This document shows positions 35,063 to 42,606 of a stretch of 64,000 nucleotides of DNA, piece after piece (position 1 is the first letter of the stretch; each line of letters begins with the position of its first letter). The DNA is from Pseudanabaena sp. FACHB-1998 (GTDB lineage Bacteria; Cyanobacteriota; Cyanobacteriia; Pseudanabaenales; Pseudanabaenaceae), in contig NZ_JACJQA010000009.1 in the NCBI RefSeq assembly GCF_014696355.1, positions 1 through 64,000 on the forward strand. The letters run 5' to 3'. Made by a program: the position numbers and the translations under genes. Below the pieces are notes generated by a model. It ran no database searches and was not told the DNA's origin. It saw only the letters and a list, made by a program, of their open reading frames with translations.

Positions 35063-36406
35063 ATGTCTTCCCTTGCTTTTGAAGTTTTATTCATCATCTT
35101 GCTCATTCTTGCCAATGGTATATTTTCGATGTCCGAACTCGCAATTGTCTCTGCTCGTAAAGTGCGACTAGAGCAATGGGCAAAAGAAGGAAATGCCAAA
35201 GCCAGAGCAGCTTTAAGACTGATAAGCTCACCTAATAATTTTCTTTCAACGGTTCAAATTGGGATCACTTTAATCGGGATTTTAAGCGGTGCATTAGGGG
35301 GCATAACTGTCGCAAAAGGACTCAAGACTTCTCTAGACACAGTTCCTTTGCTGCAACCCTATAGTGAATCCCTGAGTTTTGTGATCGTTGTTGGCTTAAT
35401 TACTTACCTATCGCTAGTTGTGGGTGAGCTTGTACCAAAGCGTCTCGCCATGAGCAATGCTGAGCGGATCGCCTGTGCGGTTGCGCCGCCGATGCGTTTT
35501 CTTGCCAATATTGGTACGCCTGTAGTTTATTTACTCAGTGTCTCTACGGAAGCTTTGCTAAGTGTCTTGGGTATTCAGGCCAACGAAGAAGCCCAAGTTA
35601 CAGAAGAAGAAATCAAGGTAATGATTGCTCAGGGTGCTGAGTCGGGAATGTTTGAAGAAGCTGAACAAGACATGGTCGAGCGGGTTTTTCGCTTAGGCGA
35701 TCGCCCGATTAAGGCTTTGATGACTCCTCGCACGGAGATTGATTGGCTCGATATTGATGCACCTTTTGACGAAACCCAGCGCGAAGTCCTAAATAGTGGT
35801 CATTCTCGATTTCCCGTCGCTAGAGAAAATCTTGATGATTGTTTAGGTGTAGTGGAGATCCGCGAGTTTCTTAATGCCAGCCTTATGGGTGAGCCAATTG
35901 ATTTGCTGAAGGTCAGCAGTCCGCCGCTCTATGTAGCCGAAACCGCTAGTGCCTTGAGTGTGTTAGAGCAGTTTAAGCAGTCAGGCGATCGCGTGGCGAT
36001 GGTGACCGACGAGTATGGCGGTGTTGAAGGCTTAGTCACCCTAACCGATCTACTCGAAGCGATCGTGGGCGATCTGCCATCTAACGATCGCCAAGGCGAT
36101 CCCGATGCTAAGCAAAGGGAAGACGGTTCTTGGTTAATTGACGGTATGGTGTCTAGCGATCGCCTTAAAGAGATCCTCGAAGTCGAAGACCTCCCCTACG
36201 AAGAGGAACGCAACTACCATACTCTAGGAGGTTTAATGATGACCTACCTTAGACATATCCCTATGGTTGGTGAGCATTTCACTTGGGAAACGATGCGCTT
36301 TGAGGTTGTGGATATGGACGGAAATCGCGTTGACAAAGTGTTAGTAAGTTTATTACCCCCAGTAGCGCCTGAGGTTGAATCAAAAAACAACCCTAGAAAA
36401 GGCTAG
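35063..36406 (+). CDS. CNNM/CorC-type membrane transporter (hemolysin family)
   Basis: 447 residues. A DUF21/CNNM membrane domain (about 1-185; four hydrophobic helices, with SMSELAIVSARKVRLEQWA and NNFLSTVQIGITLIGILSGALGG) is followed by two CBS domains (about 210-330; LMTPRTEIDWLDID, RVAMVTDEYGGVEGLVTLTDLLEAIVGD) and a CorC/HlyC C-terminal domain (GLMMTYLRHIPMVGEHF). Such proteins move or sense Mg or Co. The old name hemolysin is misleading. Its stop codon is within the left arm of a 68-bp hairpin. Confidence 0.94.
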   Translation: MSSLAFEVLFIILLILANGIFSMSELAIVSARKVRLEQWAKEGNAKARAALRLISSPNNFLSTVQIGITLIGILSGALGGITVAKGLKTSLDTVPLLQPYSESLSFVIVVGLITYLSLVVGELVPKRLAMSNAERIACAVAPPMRFLANIGTPVVYLLSVSTEALLSVLGIQANEEAQVTEEEIKVMIAQGAESGMFEEAEQDMVERVFRLGDRPIKALMTPRTEIDWLDIDAPFDETQREVLNSGHSRFPVARENLDDCLGVVEIREFLNASLMGEPIDLLKVSSPPLYVAETASALSVLEQFKQSGDRVAMVTDEYGGVEGLVTLTDLLEAIVGDLPSNDRQGDPDAKQREDGSWLIDGMVSSDRLKEILEVEDLPYEEERNYHTLGGLMMTYLRHIPMVGEHFTWETMRFEVVDMDGNRVDKVLVSLLPPVAPEVESKNNPRKG

Positions 36407-36469
36407 TTTAGTCACACAAAAAAAAAGGCGGCGCGATGCGCCGCCTTTTTTTTGTGTGACTAAACTAGC
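36402..36469. terminator. Very long hairpin after the CNNM gene
   Basis: Thirty-three-base left arm (36402-36434) and 32-base right arm (36438-36469) with only one bulged A; loop GAT, core GGCGGCGC with A9/T8 tracts beside it. The TAG stop at 36404-36406 is in the left arm. Confidence 0.75.
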
Positions 36470-36604
36470 TGCTAATTATTTGCTGGAAAGGGATTAGCTA
36501 TAAATTTAGGAATTTATTTGTATCTCTACGGAAATTGTTGTATCGTATTCAAATACGGTATTCCCATCAAGATACAGTAGATTATTCTTGGAGATTTAAA
36601 GTTC

Positions 36605-37786
36605 ATGCGTTCAAGGCAACATCCCTTTCAAGCCTCAACATCAGTGATTAAGGCGATCGCTAGTCTATTTAAAAACCTCGCTAGCCACAAACTAGCCCGT
36701 AAGTTTATATCTTTTTTCTTGGCTGGAGCATTGATTACGGTCACGATGGCAGCTTGCACGGCTAGCAATGAGACACCCACTGCTCAAACAGGTAATTCTA
36801 CAGCCCAACAAAAATCTGGCGACCCACAGAAAGATGGTGCGCCTAAAAAAGAAGTTGAATTAACCCTCGTGTCCTTTGCCGTTACCAAACAAGCTCACGA
36901 AGCAATTATTCCTAAATTTGTAGAGAAGTGGCAAAAGGAACAAAATCAAAAAGTTACCTTTAAGCAAAGCTATGGTGGATCTGGTTCTCAAACCCGTGCA
37001 GTTATTGACGGTCTCGAAGCTGATATTGTCCACCTTGCGCTTGCGGCGGATACTAGCAAAATTGAAAAGGCTGGGCTGATTAATAAAGGCTGGGAGCAAG
37101 AATACCCTAATGAAGGAATTGTTTCTAAGTCGATACCAGTCCTTGTGACCCGTGATGGAAATCCTAAAAATATCAAGGACTGGTCAGATTTAGAGAAAAG
37201 TGGCATTAGCTTAATCACTGCCGACCCCAAAACTTCAGGAGTGGCGCGTTGGAACTTCCTTGCTCTTTGGAATGCAGCAGTAAAGAAAGGTGGCAGCGAT
37301 GACAAAGCCTTAGAAGCTCTCACGAAAGTGTATACTAACGTGCCAATCTTAACAAAAGACGCTAGAGAAGCTACTGACGCATTCTTTAAGCAAGGTCAAG
37401 GCGATGCATTGATTAACTATGAAAACGAGATCGTCCTTGCATCTCAAAAGGGACAGAAAGTTAATTACGTCATTCCTGATGTTAATTTTTCCATCGATAA
37501 TCCGATCGCAGTCGTTGACAAGAATGTAGAAAAACACGGCACAAAGGAAGTTGCGGAAGCATTTGTAAAGTTCCTTTATTCTCCTGAAGCCCAAACTGAA
37601 TTTGCTAAGGTCGGTTTCCGTCCAGTAGATGAAACTGTAGCCAAAGAAAAGCAATTTATAGATCTTTATCCGAAGGTCAAAGAACTCTCGACTGTAAAAG
37701 ATTTGGGAGGTTGGGATGCGATTAATAAGAAATTCTTTGCTGATGGTGCAATCTTTGACCAAATTCAAGGAAAAATCAAGCGTTAA
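36605..37786 (+). CDS. sbpA: Sulfate ABC transporter substrate-binding protein
   Basis: 393 residues. After a long N-terminal head comes a hydrophobic helix ending LITVTMAACTASNE, a likely lipobox with Cys near residue 57, then a low-complexity linker and the periplasmic binding domain. Family blocks: SYGGSGSQTRAVIDGLEADIV, LVTRDGNPKNIKDWSDL, DPKTSGVARWNFLALWN, and GQGDALINYENE. It captures sulfate or thiosulfate and delivers it to CysT/CysW. A 296-base spacer with nested repeats separates it from cysT. Confidence 0.94.
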   Translation: MRSRQHPFQASTSVIKAIASLFKNLASHKLARKFISFFLAGALITVTMAACTASNETPTAQTGNSTAQQKSGDPQKDGAPKKEVELTLVSFAVTKQAHEAIIPKFVEKWQKEQNQKVTFKQSYGGSGSQTRAVIDGLEADIVHLALAADTSKIEKAGLINKGWEQEYPNEGIVSKSIPVLVTRDGNPKNIKDWSDLEKSGISLITADPKTSGVARWNFLALWNAAVKKGGSDDKALEALTKVYTNVPILTKDAREATDAFFKQGQGDALINYENEIVLASQKGQKVNYVIPDVNFSIDNPIAVVDKNVEKHGTKEVAEAFVKFLYSPEAQTEFAKVGFRPVDETVAKEKQFIDLYPKVKELSTVKDLGGWDAINKKFFADGAIFDQIQGKIKR

Positions 37787-37823
37787 TAGATTAAATTGAC
37801 TTCTCCTAAAAAGAAGGAGCGTC

Positions 37824-38039
37824 ATACCAAAATTAAAAATAGCTGCGCCATTTTTAGTTTTAAAAAACCTTACTGGGTTTGATTTTTATAGCTGTTGCCA
37901 TTCTTGTTAGGACACAAAACCAGAAGACGAGTTGCGGCGCGAAGCGCCGCAACTCGCTTCTTGAGTTTTGATTTGTTCTAATGCAAGTGACCACAGATAT
38001 AATTCACAAAAGTGTGATCACACTTTTGTGAATTGGTAT
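37824..38039. repeat. ATACCAA-family palindromic element interrupted by a MITE
   Basis: The outer element starts ATACCAA, has a TAAAAATaGCtgcGCCATTTTTA hairpin, then AAAACCTTACTGGGTTTG. It continues after the insert as AATTCACAAAAGTGTGATCA... and closes with TTGGTAT. Copies at 4.4 and 22.3 kb have the two halves joined, so the middle here was split later. Confidence 0.75.
37887..38001. mobile_element. MITE-like element nested in another repeat
   Basis: About 115 bp from TATAGCTGTTGCCATTCTTG to GTGACCACAGATATA. Ends are imperfect inverted repeats of about 25 bp, the interior palindrome has core AGTTGCGGCGCGAAGCGCC, and TATA stands at both borders. It sits between TTTTTATA and ATTCACAAAAG of the outer repeat. 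Confidence 0.75.
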
Positions 38040-38082
38040 AAATCCCTTGTTTGATATAAGATTTTTGAAAATTAAAGACAAC

Positions 38083-38976
38083 ATGGTAACGACGACACCT
38101 TCTTCTCCGCCTGACCAAAAGCAAAAATCTAATCCCTTGCTGAAATTCCTTGGCAAAATTCCTTGGACATGGGTAATTACCTTTACTTATCTAGCTTTTC
38201 TCTTGATTTTGCCGATCATTGCCCTGATCGTTAAATCAGTGAGTGAGCCTTTTGAAAGCTTTTGGAAAACAGCTACCAGTCCCCTTGCCTTATCCAGTTA
38301 CGAAGTAACCTTTGTGACTGCCTTTGCGGCAGCGGCAATCAATGGGGTATTTGGCACATTAATTGCTTGGGTCATCGTTCGCTACGATTTCTTTGGCAAG
38401 CGCTTTCTCGAAGCTGTTGTGGACTTGCCCTTTGCTTTGCCGACTGCGGTGGCAGGGCTTACCCTCGCCACGGTTTATAGCGAAAAGGGTTGGCTTGGCT
38501 CCTTGTTTGCGGCTAACGGCGTAATTGGAGCATTGTTTCCCCCTACTGGTATCAAAATGGCTTTTAGCCGTATTGGGGTTTGGCTAGCTATGATGTTTAT
38601 CTCTTTACCCTTTATTGTGAGGACAGTCCAGCCAGTCCTTACAGAGTTAGAAAAAGAAATTGAAGAGGCCGCTTGGTCACTCGGCGCATCAAAATTTCAA
38701 ACCTTTATGCAGGTGATTTTACCTCCCCTTACCCCTGCTATTTTGACAGGCGTAGCACTTGGCTTTTCTCGGGCTGTTGGGGAGTATGGCTCCACCGTAA
38801 TCATTGCTTCTAACACTCCTTTTAAGGATCTAATTACTCCAGTTTTAATCTTCCAACGCTTAGAACAGTATGACTATGTGGGGGCAACAGTGATTGGATT
38901 TGTGATGTTACTCATCTCCTTTGTCAGCCTCCTTGCCATTAATCTATTGCAAGCATGGAGTAAGCGCTATGGCTAA
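38083..38976 (+). CDS. cysT: Sulfate ABC transporter permease CysT
   Basis: 297 residues from ATG 38083; the upstream TTG lies next to the repeat and is rejected. Six membrane helices and the inner-membrane permease motif EEAAWSLGASKFQTFMQVILPPLTPAILTG (EAA loop) for coupling to the ATPase. AVGEYGSTVIIASNTP is the sulfate permease signature. Its last 8 bases overlap the start of cysW, so translation is coupled. Confidence 0.94.
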   Translation: MVTTTPSSPPDQKQKSNPLLKFLGKIPWTWVITFTYLAFLLILPIIALIVKSVSEPFESFWKTATSPLALSSYEVTFVTAFAAAAINGVFGTLIAWVIVRYDFFGKRFLEAVVDLPFALPTAVAGLTLATVYSEKGWLGSLFAANGVIGALFPPTGIKMAFSRIGVWLAMMFISLPFIVRTVQPVLTELEKEIEEAAWSLGASKFQTFMQVILPPLTPAILTGVALGFSRAVGEYGSTVIIASNTPFKDLITPVLIFQRLEQYDYVGATVIGFVMLLISFVSLLAINLLQAWSKRYG

Positions 38977-39841
38977 TCTCAATAGTTCCCTTAATAATTC
39001 GCAAAATAATCCTGAACCCGTCAAAATCAAACAGAATAAAAGCTTTGCTCCTGCAATTCTAATTACGATCGCCTTTGTTTATTTAGGGTTAGTCCTGTTA
39101 ATACCTGCGGCAAATGTTTTTGTTACCGCTTTTAGCAAAGGTTTTACTCCGATTTTGGAAGCGGTCAAGCGTCCTGATTTCCAAAATGCGATCAAACTCA
39201 CCGTCAGCCTCGCCGTAGTAGCCCTACCGCTAAATACCATCTTTGGACTCAGTGCCGCTTGGGCGATCGCCCGTAATAAATTTCCCGGAAAAGCTTTCCT
39301 GCTTAGCATTATCGACCTGCCATTTTCGATTTCCCCCGTTGTTGCAGGTTTAATGATTGTGTTGCTTTATGGCAGACTTGGCTGGTTTGGTTCATGGCTA
39401 GAAGCTAACAATATTAAGATTATCTTTGCCTTTCCGGGCATGTTACTTGCCACGATATTTGTGAGTATGCCTTTTATCGCTCGCGAGGTTATTCCTGTAC
39501 TCGATGAAATGGGAACTGATCAAGAGGAAGCTGCTCGAACTCTTGGCGCAAACGATTGGCAAATCTTTTGGCGAGTTGTGATTCCGAATATCCGTTGGGG
39601 CTTGCTCTATGGATTAGTACTGACCAATGCCCGTGCTATGGGGGAATTTGGGGCTGTATCCGTAGTTTCAGGTAATATCGCCAGCAAAACTCAAAGTTTG
39701 CCCTTATTTGTTGAGGAATCATACAAACAATACGAAACAGAAGTTGCCTATTCGGCGGCTGTCCTTCTGGCTTTATTAGCTGTAGTTACCCTAGTTCTCA
39801 AAGAAATTTTAGAACGTAGAACCCATAATTCACGCAAATAA
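38969..39841 (+). CDS. cysW: Sulfate ABC transporter permease CysW
   Basis: 290 residues from ATG 38969, overlapping the cysT stop by 8 bases. Six membrane helices; EAA loop EEAARTLGANDWQIFWRVVIP; signature ARAMGEFGAVSVVSGNI. It forms the membrane channel with CysT. A good ribosome site and short gap link it to the NIL gene downstream. No cysA ATPase gene is within this cluster. Confidence 0.94.
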   Translation: MANLNSSLNNSQNNPEPVKIKQNKSFAPAILITIAFVYLGLVLLIPAANVFVTAFSKGFTPILEAVKRPDFQNAIKLTVSLAVVALPLNTIFGLSAAWAIARNKFPGKAFLLSIIDLPFSISPVVAGLMIVLLYGRLGWFGSWLEANNIKIIFAFPGMLLATIFVSMPFIAREVIPVLDEMGTDQEEAARTLGANDWQIFWRVVIPNIRWGLLYGLVLTNARAMGEFGAVSVVSGNIASKTQSLPLFVEESYKQYETEVAYSAAVLLALLAVVTLVLKEILERRTHNSRK

Positions 39842-39854
39842 AGGAGTTAGCTCA

Positions 39855-40124
39855 ATGACCATTGATACTCGCCCAGTCATCAGAGATATCCGCTTGCGTA
39901 TCCCTGAAGATCTTCACGGAGAGCCTGTTATCTCCCAGTTAACCTCTCGATGTGGGGTAACGGTGAATATCATCTCCGCTACTTTGGGGGTAAATGCTGG
40001 CAGTGGTTGGTTTCATCTTTCTCTGACAGGTACTCACGCTCAAATTCAAACAGCGATCGCCTATCTCAACGATCTAGATATAGAAATTTGGGAAGATGAA
40101 ACTGACTCTCATACTTCTCTTTAA
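39855..40124 (+). CDS. NIL-domain protein
   Basis: 89 residues, essentially one NIL domain: IRDIRLRIPEDLHGEPVISQLTSRCGVTVNIISATLGVNAGSGWFHLSLTG (key residues spread over about 7-57). NIL domains are usually at the C-terminus of methionine or sulfur-related ABC ATPases and on ferredoxins. Here it stands free, 13 bases after cysW with ribosome site AAAGGAG, at the place where cysA is found in other cyanobacteria. A regulatory part of the sulfate transporter is plausible inference. Confidence 0.85.
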   Translation: MTIDTRPVIRDIRLRIPEDLHGEPVISQLTSRCGVTVNIISATLGVNAGSGWFHLSLTGTHAQIQTAIAYLNDLDIEIWEDETDSHTSL

Positions 40125-40150
40125 TTTCAAACCACAAAATGACTTTGCCA

Positions 40151-40195
40151 TTTAATTTATGGTGGTGCGGCTGCGCCGCACCACCATAAATTAAA
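40151..40195 (+). terminator. Hairpin after the NIL gene
   Basis: TTTAATTTATGGTGGTGCGGC and its perfect complement, 21 bp each, loop TGC. Confidence 0.7.
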
Positions 40196-40244
40196 GATAT
40201 TATTTGCAACTCGTTACCTAATTGGGTATACTAGTTATCCGTTC

Positions 40245-40315
40245 GGCGGCATAGCCAAGTGGTAAGGCAGGAGTCTGCAAAACTCTCACCCCCAGTTCAA
40301 ATCTGGGTGCCGCCT
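40245..40315 (+). tRNA. tRNA-Cys (anticodon GCA)
   Basis: Acceptor GGCGGCA/TGCCGCC, D arm with AGCCAAGTGGTAAGGC, anticodon stem GAGT/ACTC around loop CTGCAAA giving GCA, T arm CCCAG-TTCAAAT-CTGGG, discriminator T. 71 bases, no encoded CCA. Next to a sulfate-uptake operon. Confidence 0.95.
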
Positions 40316-40334
40316 TCAAACGAAATATCAAACA

Positions 40335-40371
40335 AAAGAAAGAACTATTGCTAAGCAATAGTTCTTTCTTT
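40335..40371. terminator. Terminator between tRNA-Cys and the LysR gene
   Basis: AAAGAAAGAACTATTGC-TAA-GCAATAGTTCTTTCTTT; ends 1 base before the minus-strand stop at 40372. Confidence 0.75.
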
Positions 40372-41316
40372 TTACCAAGCTGTATTTTCAGCGATCTGCT
40401 TACCCTCGGTTTGCAAATATTCTAAAAAGGCTTGGGCAACTACCGATAGTTGCTTACCTGCAAGATGAATGACATACCAATTGCAAGGGATCGGGAAATG
40501 CTCAACATCTAAGATGGCAATTTGACCAGACGCTCCCTCAAGGGCGATCGTATGGCGCGACAAAATCGAGATTCCTAGCCCTCCAGCGATCGCCTGTTTA
40601 ATCGCTTCATTGCTCGATAGTTCCATTTTGACCTTGGGCGTAATTTTATGCTCATCAAACAACTTCTGCACATATCCCCTCGTACCTGATCCCCCCTCTC
40701 TAGTAATAAAAGGCTGATCCGCCAACTTTTGAATTGGAATATTTTTTTCATGAGCCAATGGATGATCATGATTGGCAAGCACAACCAAGGGATTTGATAA
40801 AAATTGATGAGCCTTTACATCTGGCTCATCAGGAACTTGACTCAATATATATAGATCATCTTTGTTATCGGCAAGTCTTTCTAAAATTCCACTATGATTG
40901 GTTACCTTCAGTGATATTTCAACCCCCGGATAACGCTGACAAAAAGGACCAAGCAATCTAGGGATCACGTATTTAGCAGTTGTTACCACCGTAATTTTGA
41001 GATATCCCTGTTTTAAGCCTTTCATATCCGCAACACTCATTTCAAACTGCGATATGCGCCCAAAGACCTCCTGACAAGTTGTAAAAAGTTCTTTACCCGC
41101 TTGAGTCAAAAATAGTCGCTTGCCAACTTGCTCAAATAAAGGCATCCCGATCGCCTTGGTTAAATGCTTAATTTGCATCGAAACAGTTGGCTGAGTTAAA
41201 AATAACTCCTCGGCAGCACGAGTATAGCTACCATGACGAGCCGCCACCTCAAAAACCTGCAATTGGTGCAGGGTAATATGGCTAGCTAATTGAGAATCTG
41301 TTAGACGGGAACTCAT
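40372..41316 (-). CDS. LysR-type transcriptional regulator (RbcR/CbbR-like)
   Basis: 314 residues from ATG 41316 (the frame opens five codons earlier at 41331, but that ATG is within a palindrome likely to be an operator). N-terminal winged helix-turn-helix: ITLHQLQVFEVAARHGSYTRAAEELFLTQPTVSMQIKHL. The effector domain carries KITVVTTAKYVIPRLLGPF and GLGISILSRHTI. The N-terminal half is nearest to RbcR/CmpR/NdhR regulators of carbon fixation in my memory. Being next to sulfate genes could also suggest a CysR-like role; the target is unknown. Confidence 0.88.
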   Translation of the reverse strand: MSSRLTDSQLASHITLHQLQVFEVAARHGSYTRAAEELFLTQPTVSMQIKHLTKAIGMPLFEQVGKRLFLTQAGKELFTTCQEVFGRISQFEMSVADMKGLKQGYLKITVVTTAKYVIPRLLGPFCQRYPGVEISLKVTNHSGILERLADNKDDLYILSQVPDEPDVKAHQFLSNPLVVLANHDHPLAHEKNIPIQKLADQPFITREGGSGTRGYVQKLFDEHKITPKVKMELSSNEAIKQAIAGGLGISILSRHTIALEGASGQIAILDVEHFPIPCNWYVIHLAGKQLSVVAQAFLEYLQTEGKQIAENTAW

Positions 41317-41324
41317 AGGAAACA

Positions 41325-41350
41325 AAATCATAGACTATATTCTATGATTT
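41325..41350. promoter_or_regulatory. Candidate LysR operator
   Basis: Perfect 9-bp inverted repeat AAATCATAG-N8-CTATGATTT containing a T-N11-A arrangement typical of LysR boxes, immediately upstream of the regulator's ATG at 41316. Autoregulation is likely by family habit. Confidence 0.5.
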
Positions 41351-41439
41351 TATCATTAATACCTACTTTTGATCTATAATTAAAAACATAAGATAAATCT
41401 AAAAATATTTATCTTTATAATTCCCTTTTCTGTAATACC

Positions 41440-41524
41440 AATTGCAGGAGTACAAATCCAAGAAGCGAATTGCGGCAATTCGCTTCTTGGATTTGTGTCC
41501 TGATAAGAATGGCAACAGCATATA
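41440..41524. mobile_element. MITE-like element
   Basis: Right end, inverted, TATATGCTGTTGCCATTCTT; interior palindrome CAAATCCAAGAAGCGAATTGC / GCAATTCGCTTCTTGGATTTG with almost no loop. Left end degenerate (ACCAATTGCAGGAGTA). The rest of the spacer is AT-rich. Confidence 0.55.
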
Positions 41525-41623
41525 AAACCTGTAGTGCACCCTTTGTTATATTCTTTCGGTAGAAAGGGAGTAACTATAAATTCCTAATGTTTTTTCAGAA
41601 GCTTTTGTGAGGTAGGTCGAACA

Positions 41624-42097
41624 ATGAGATTAAAGCAGCAAGTTGCGGATTTATTTAGAGCTTTTGCCATCTTGTGCAAAGACGAGAGCTTCTTGAAAGC
41701 TATCAGCAAGATTGAAAATTTTGTCTCTAAAATTTTGGCAATTACTCTAGTATTTGTGATTTTTATAGCGCTTCTAGACCTACTCAAGCTTCTGACCGTG
41801 GATTTGTTTTTCACCGATCCCAAGGGGGTATTTACTGCGCCATTACTGAAAATATTTGGGATGTTCTTGAATGTATTGATTGCCCTCGAACTTATGGAAA
41901 ATGTCACGGCTTACCTACGTCAGCATGTAATTCAGTTAGAGTTGGTGATTATTACAGCTTTGACTGCGGTTGCTCGTAAAATTGTCATTTTTGATAGCAA
42001 GTCCGAAGGCGATCTAACAGGATTAGCGATCGCCGTTCTGTCGCTCTCCATTAGTTACTGGATTGTCCGCAGTCAAAACATCAAATACAAGGGATGA
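41624..42097 (+). CDS. PsiE-family (phosphate-starvation-inducible) membrane protein
   Basis: 157 residues with four hydrophobic helices: ILAITLVFVIFIALLDLLKLL, LLKIFGMFLNVLIALELMENV, VIQLELVIITALTAVARKIVI and LTGLAIAVLSLSISYWIV. The ELMENVTAYL and ALTAVARKIVIFD blocks are those of the PsiE family. Function is unknown in spite of the name, and no PHO box is obvious upstream. A frame on the other strand is its shadow. Confidence 0.85.
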   Translation: MRLKQQVADLFRAFAILCKDESFLKAISKIENFVSKILAITLVFVIFIALLDLLKLLTVDLFFTDPKGVFTAPLLKIFGMFLNVLIALELMENVTAYLRQHVIQLELVIITALTAVARKIVIFDSKSEGDLTGLAIAVLSLSISYWIVRSQNIKYKG

Positions 42098-42126
42098 TAA
42101 AACGGGCTTTGCGCGTTTTATCATCC
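42094..42126 (+). terminator. Hairpin after the PsiE-family gene
   Basis: GATGATAAAACG and CGTTTTATCATC around GGCTTTGCG; begins at the stop codon. Confidence 0.6.
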
Positions 42127-42203
42127 CCATCAATGGGATCTTCTAATGCTAAAATTGTGGCAAGCTGTTCATCTATATATTCAAACTTTACAAACAAAGC
42201 TAT

Positions 42204-42323
42204 ATGACACAATCATTAAGTAACTTTCTAGGCAGCCTTGTCGCAGGCGGCGTAGTTCTTGGACTCATCTTCGGCGCATTGTATATTGTTAGCCAAAAAG
42301 ACAAAATCGTTCGCGGTCGTTAG
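42204..42323 (+). CDS. psbX: Photosystem II reaction-centre protein PsbX
   Basis: 39 residues: starts MTQSLSNFLGSLVAGG, one membrane helix, and ends SQKDKIVRGR. The N-terminal TxSLxNFL and C-terminal SQKDKI are diagnostic of PsbX, a single-pass subunit beside cytochrome b559 that affects plastoquinone turnover at QB. It is too short for a length-filtered gene list. ycf66 follows at 42607, an association I recall from other cyanobacteria. A strong hairpin at 42343 separates them. Confidence 0.92.
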   Translation: MTQSLSNFLGSLVAGGVVLGLIFGALYIVSQKDKIVRGR

Positions 42324-42342
42324 TATTTCACTCTAAATTAAA

Positions 42343-42391
42343 CCCCAAGAATAGAGGGGCGGCGCTTTGCGCCGCCCCTCTATTCTTGGGG
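42343..42391 (+). terminator. Hairpin after psbX
   Basis: CCCCAAGAATAGAGGGGCGG... and perfect complement, 23-bp arms, loop TTT, 20 bases after the psbX stop. Confidence 0.7.
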
Positions 42392-42406
42392 GCATCAAAC
42401 GAACCA

Positions 42407-42457
42407 CTAGGAAATTTTTGAAAACTTTGCTTCGCAAAGTTTTCAAAAATTTCCTAG
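42407..42457. repeat. Second palindrome between psbX and ycf66
   Basis: CTAGGAAATTTTTGAAAACT... and complement, perfect 24-bp arms, loop TTC. Confidence 0.65.
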
Positions 42458-42519
42458 ATTTGGATTTGAGCGCAAAGCGCTGTAAGGTCAGAAATTTGCA
42501 TCAGTGTATAGCGGAGTAT

Positions 42520-42528
42520 TGTTATACT
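42520..42528 (+). promoter_or_regulatory. Possible extended -10 promoter of ycf66
   Basis: TGTTATACT matches the extended -10 pattern TGnTATAAT at five of six hexamer positions, 79 bases before the ATG. No good -35 at the right distance. Confidence 0.35.
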
Positions 42529-42606
42529 GAGGGATAAAAGATTGTCTAACCAATAAACCGCATAATCGGCGGCAAGAATGCAGGTATTTAGGAGAAATAT
42601 AGAACC

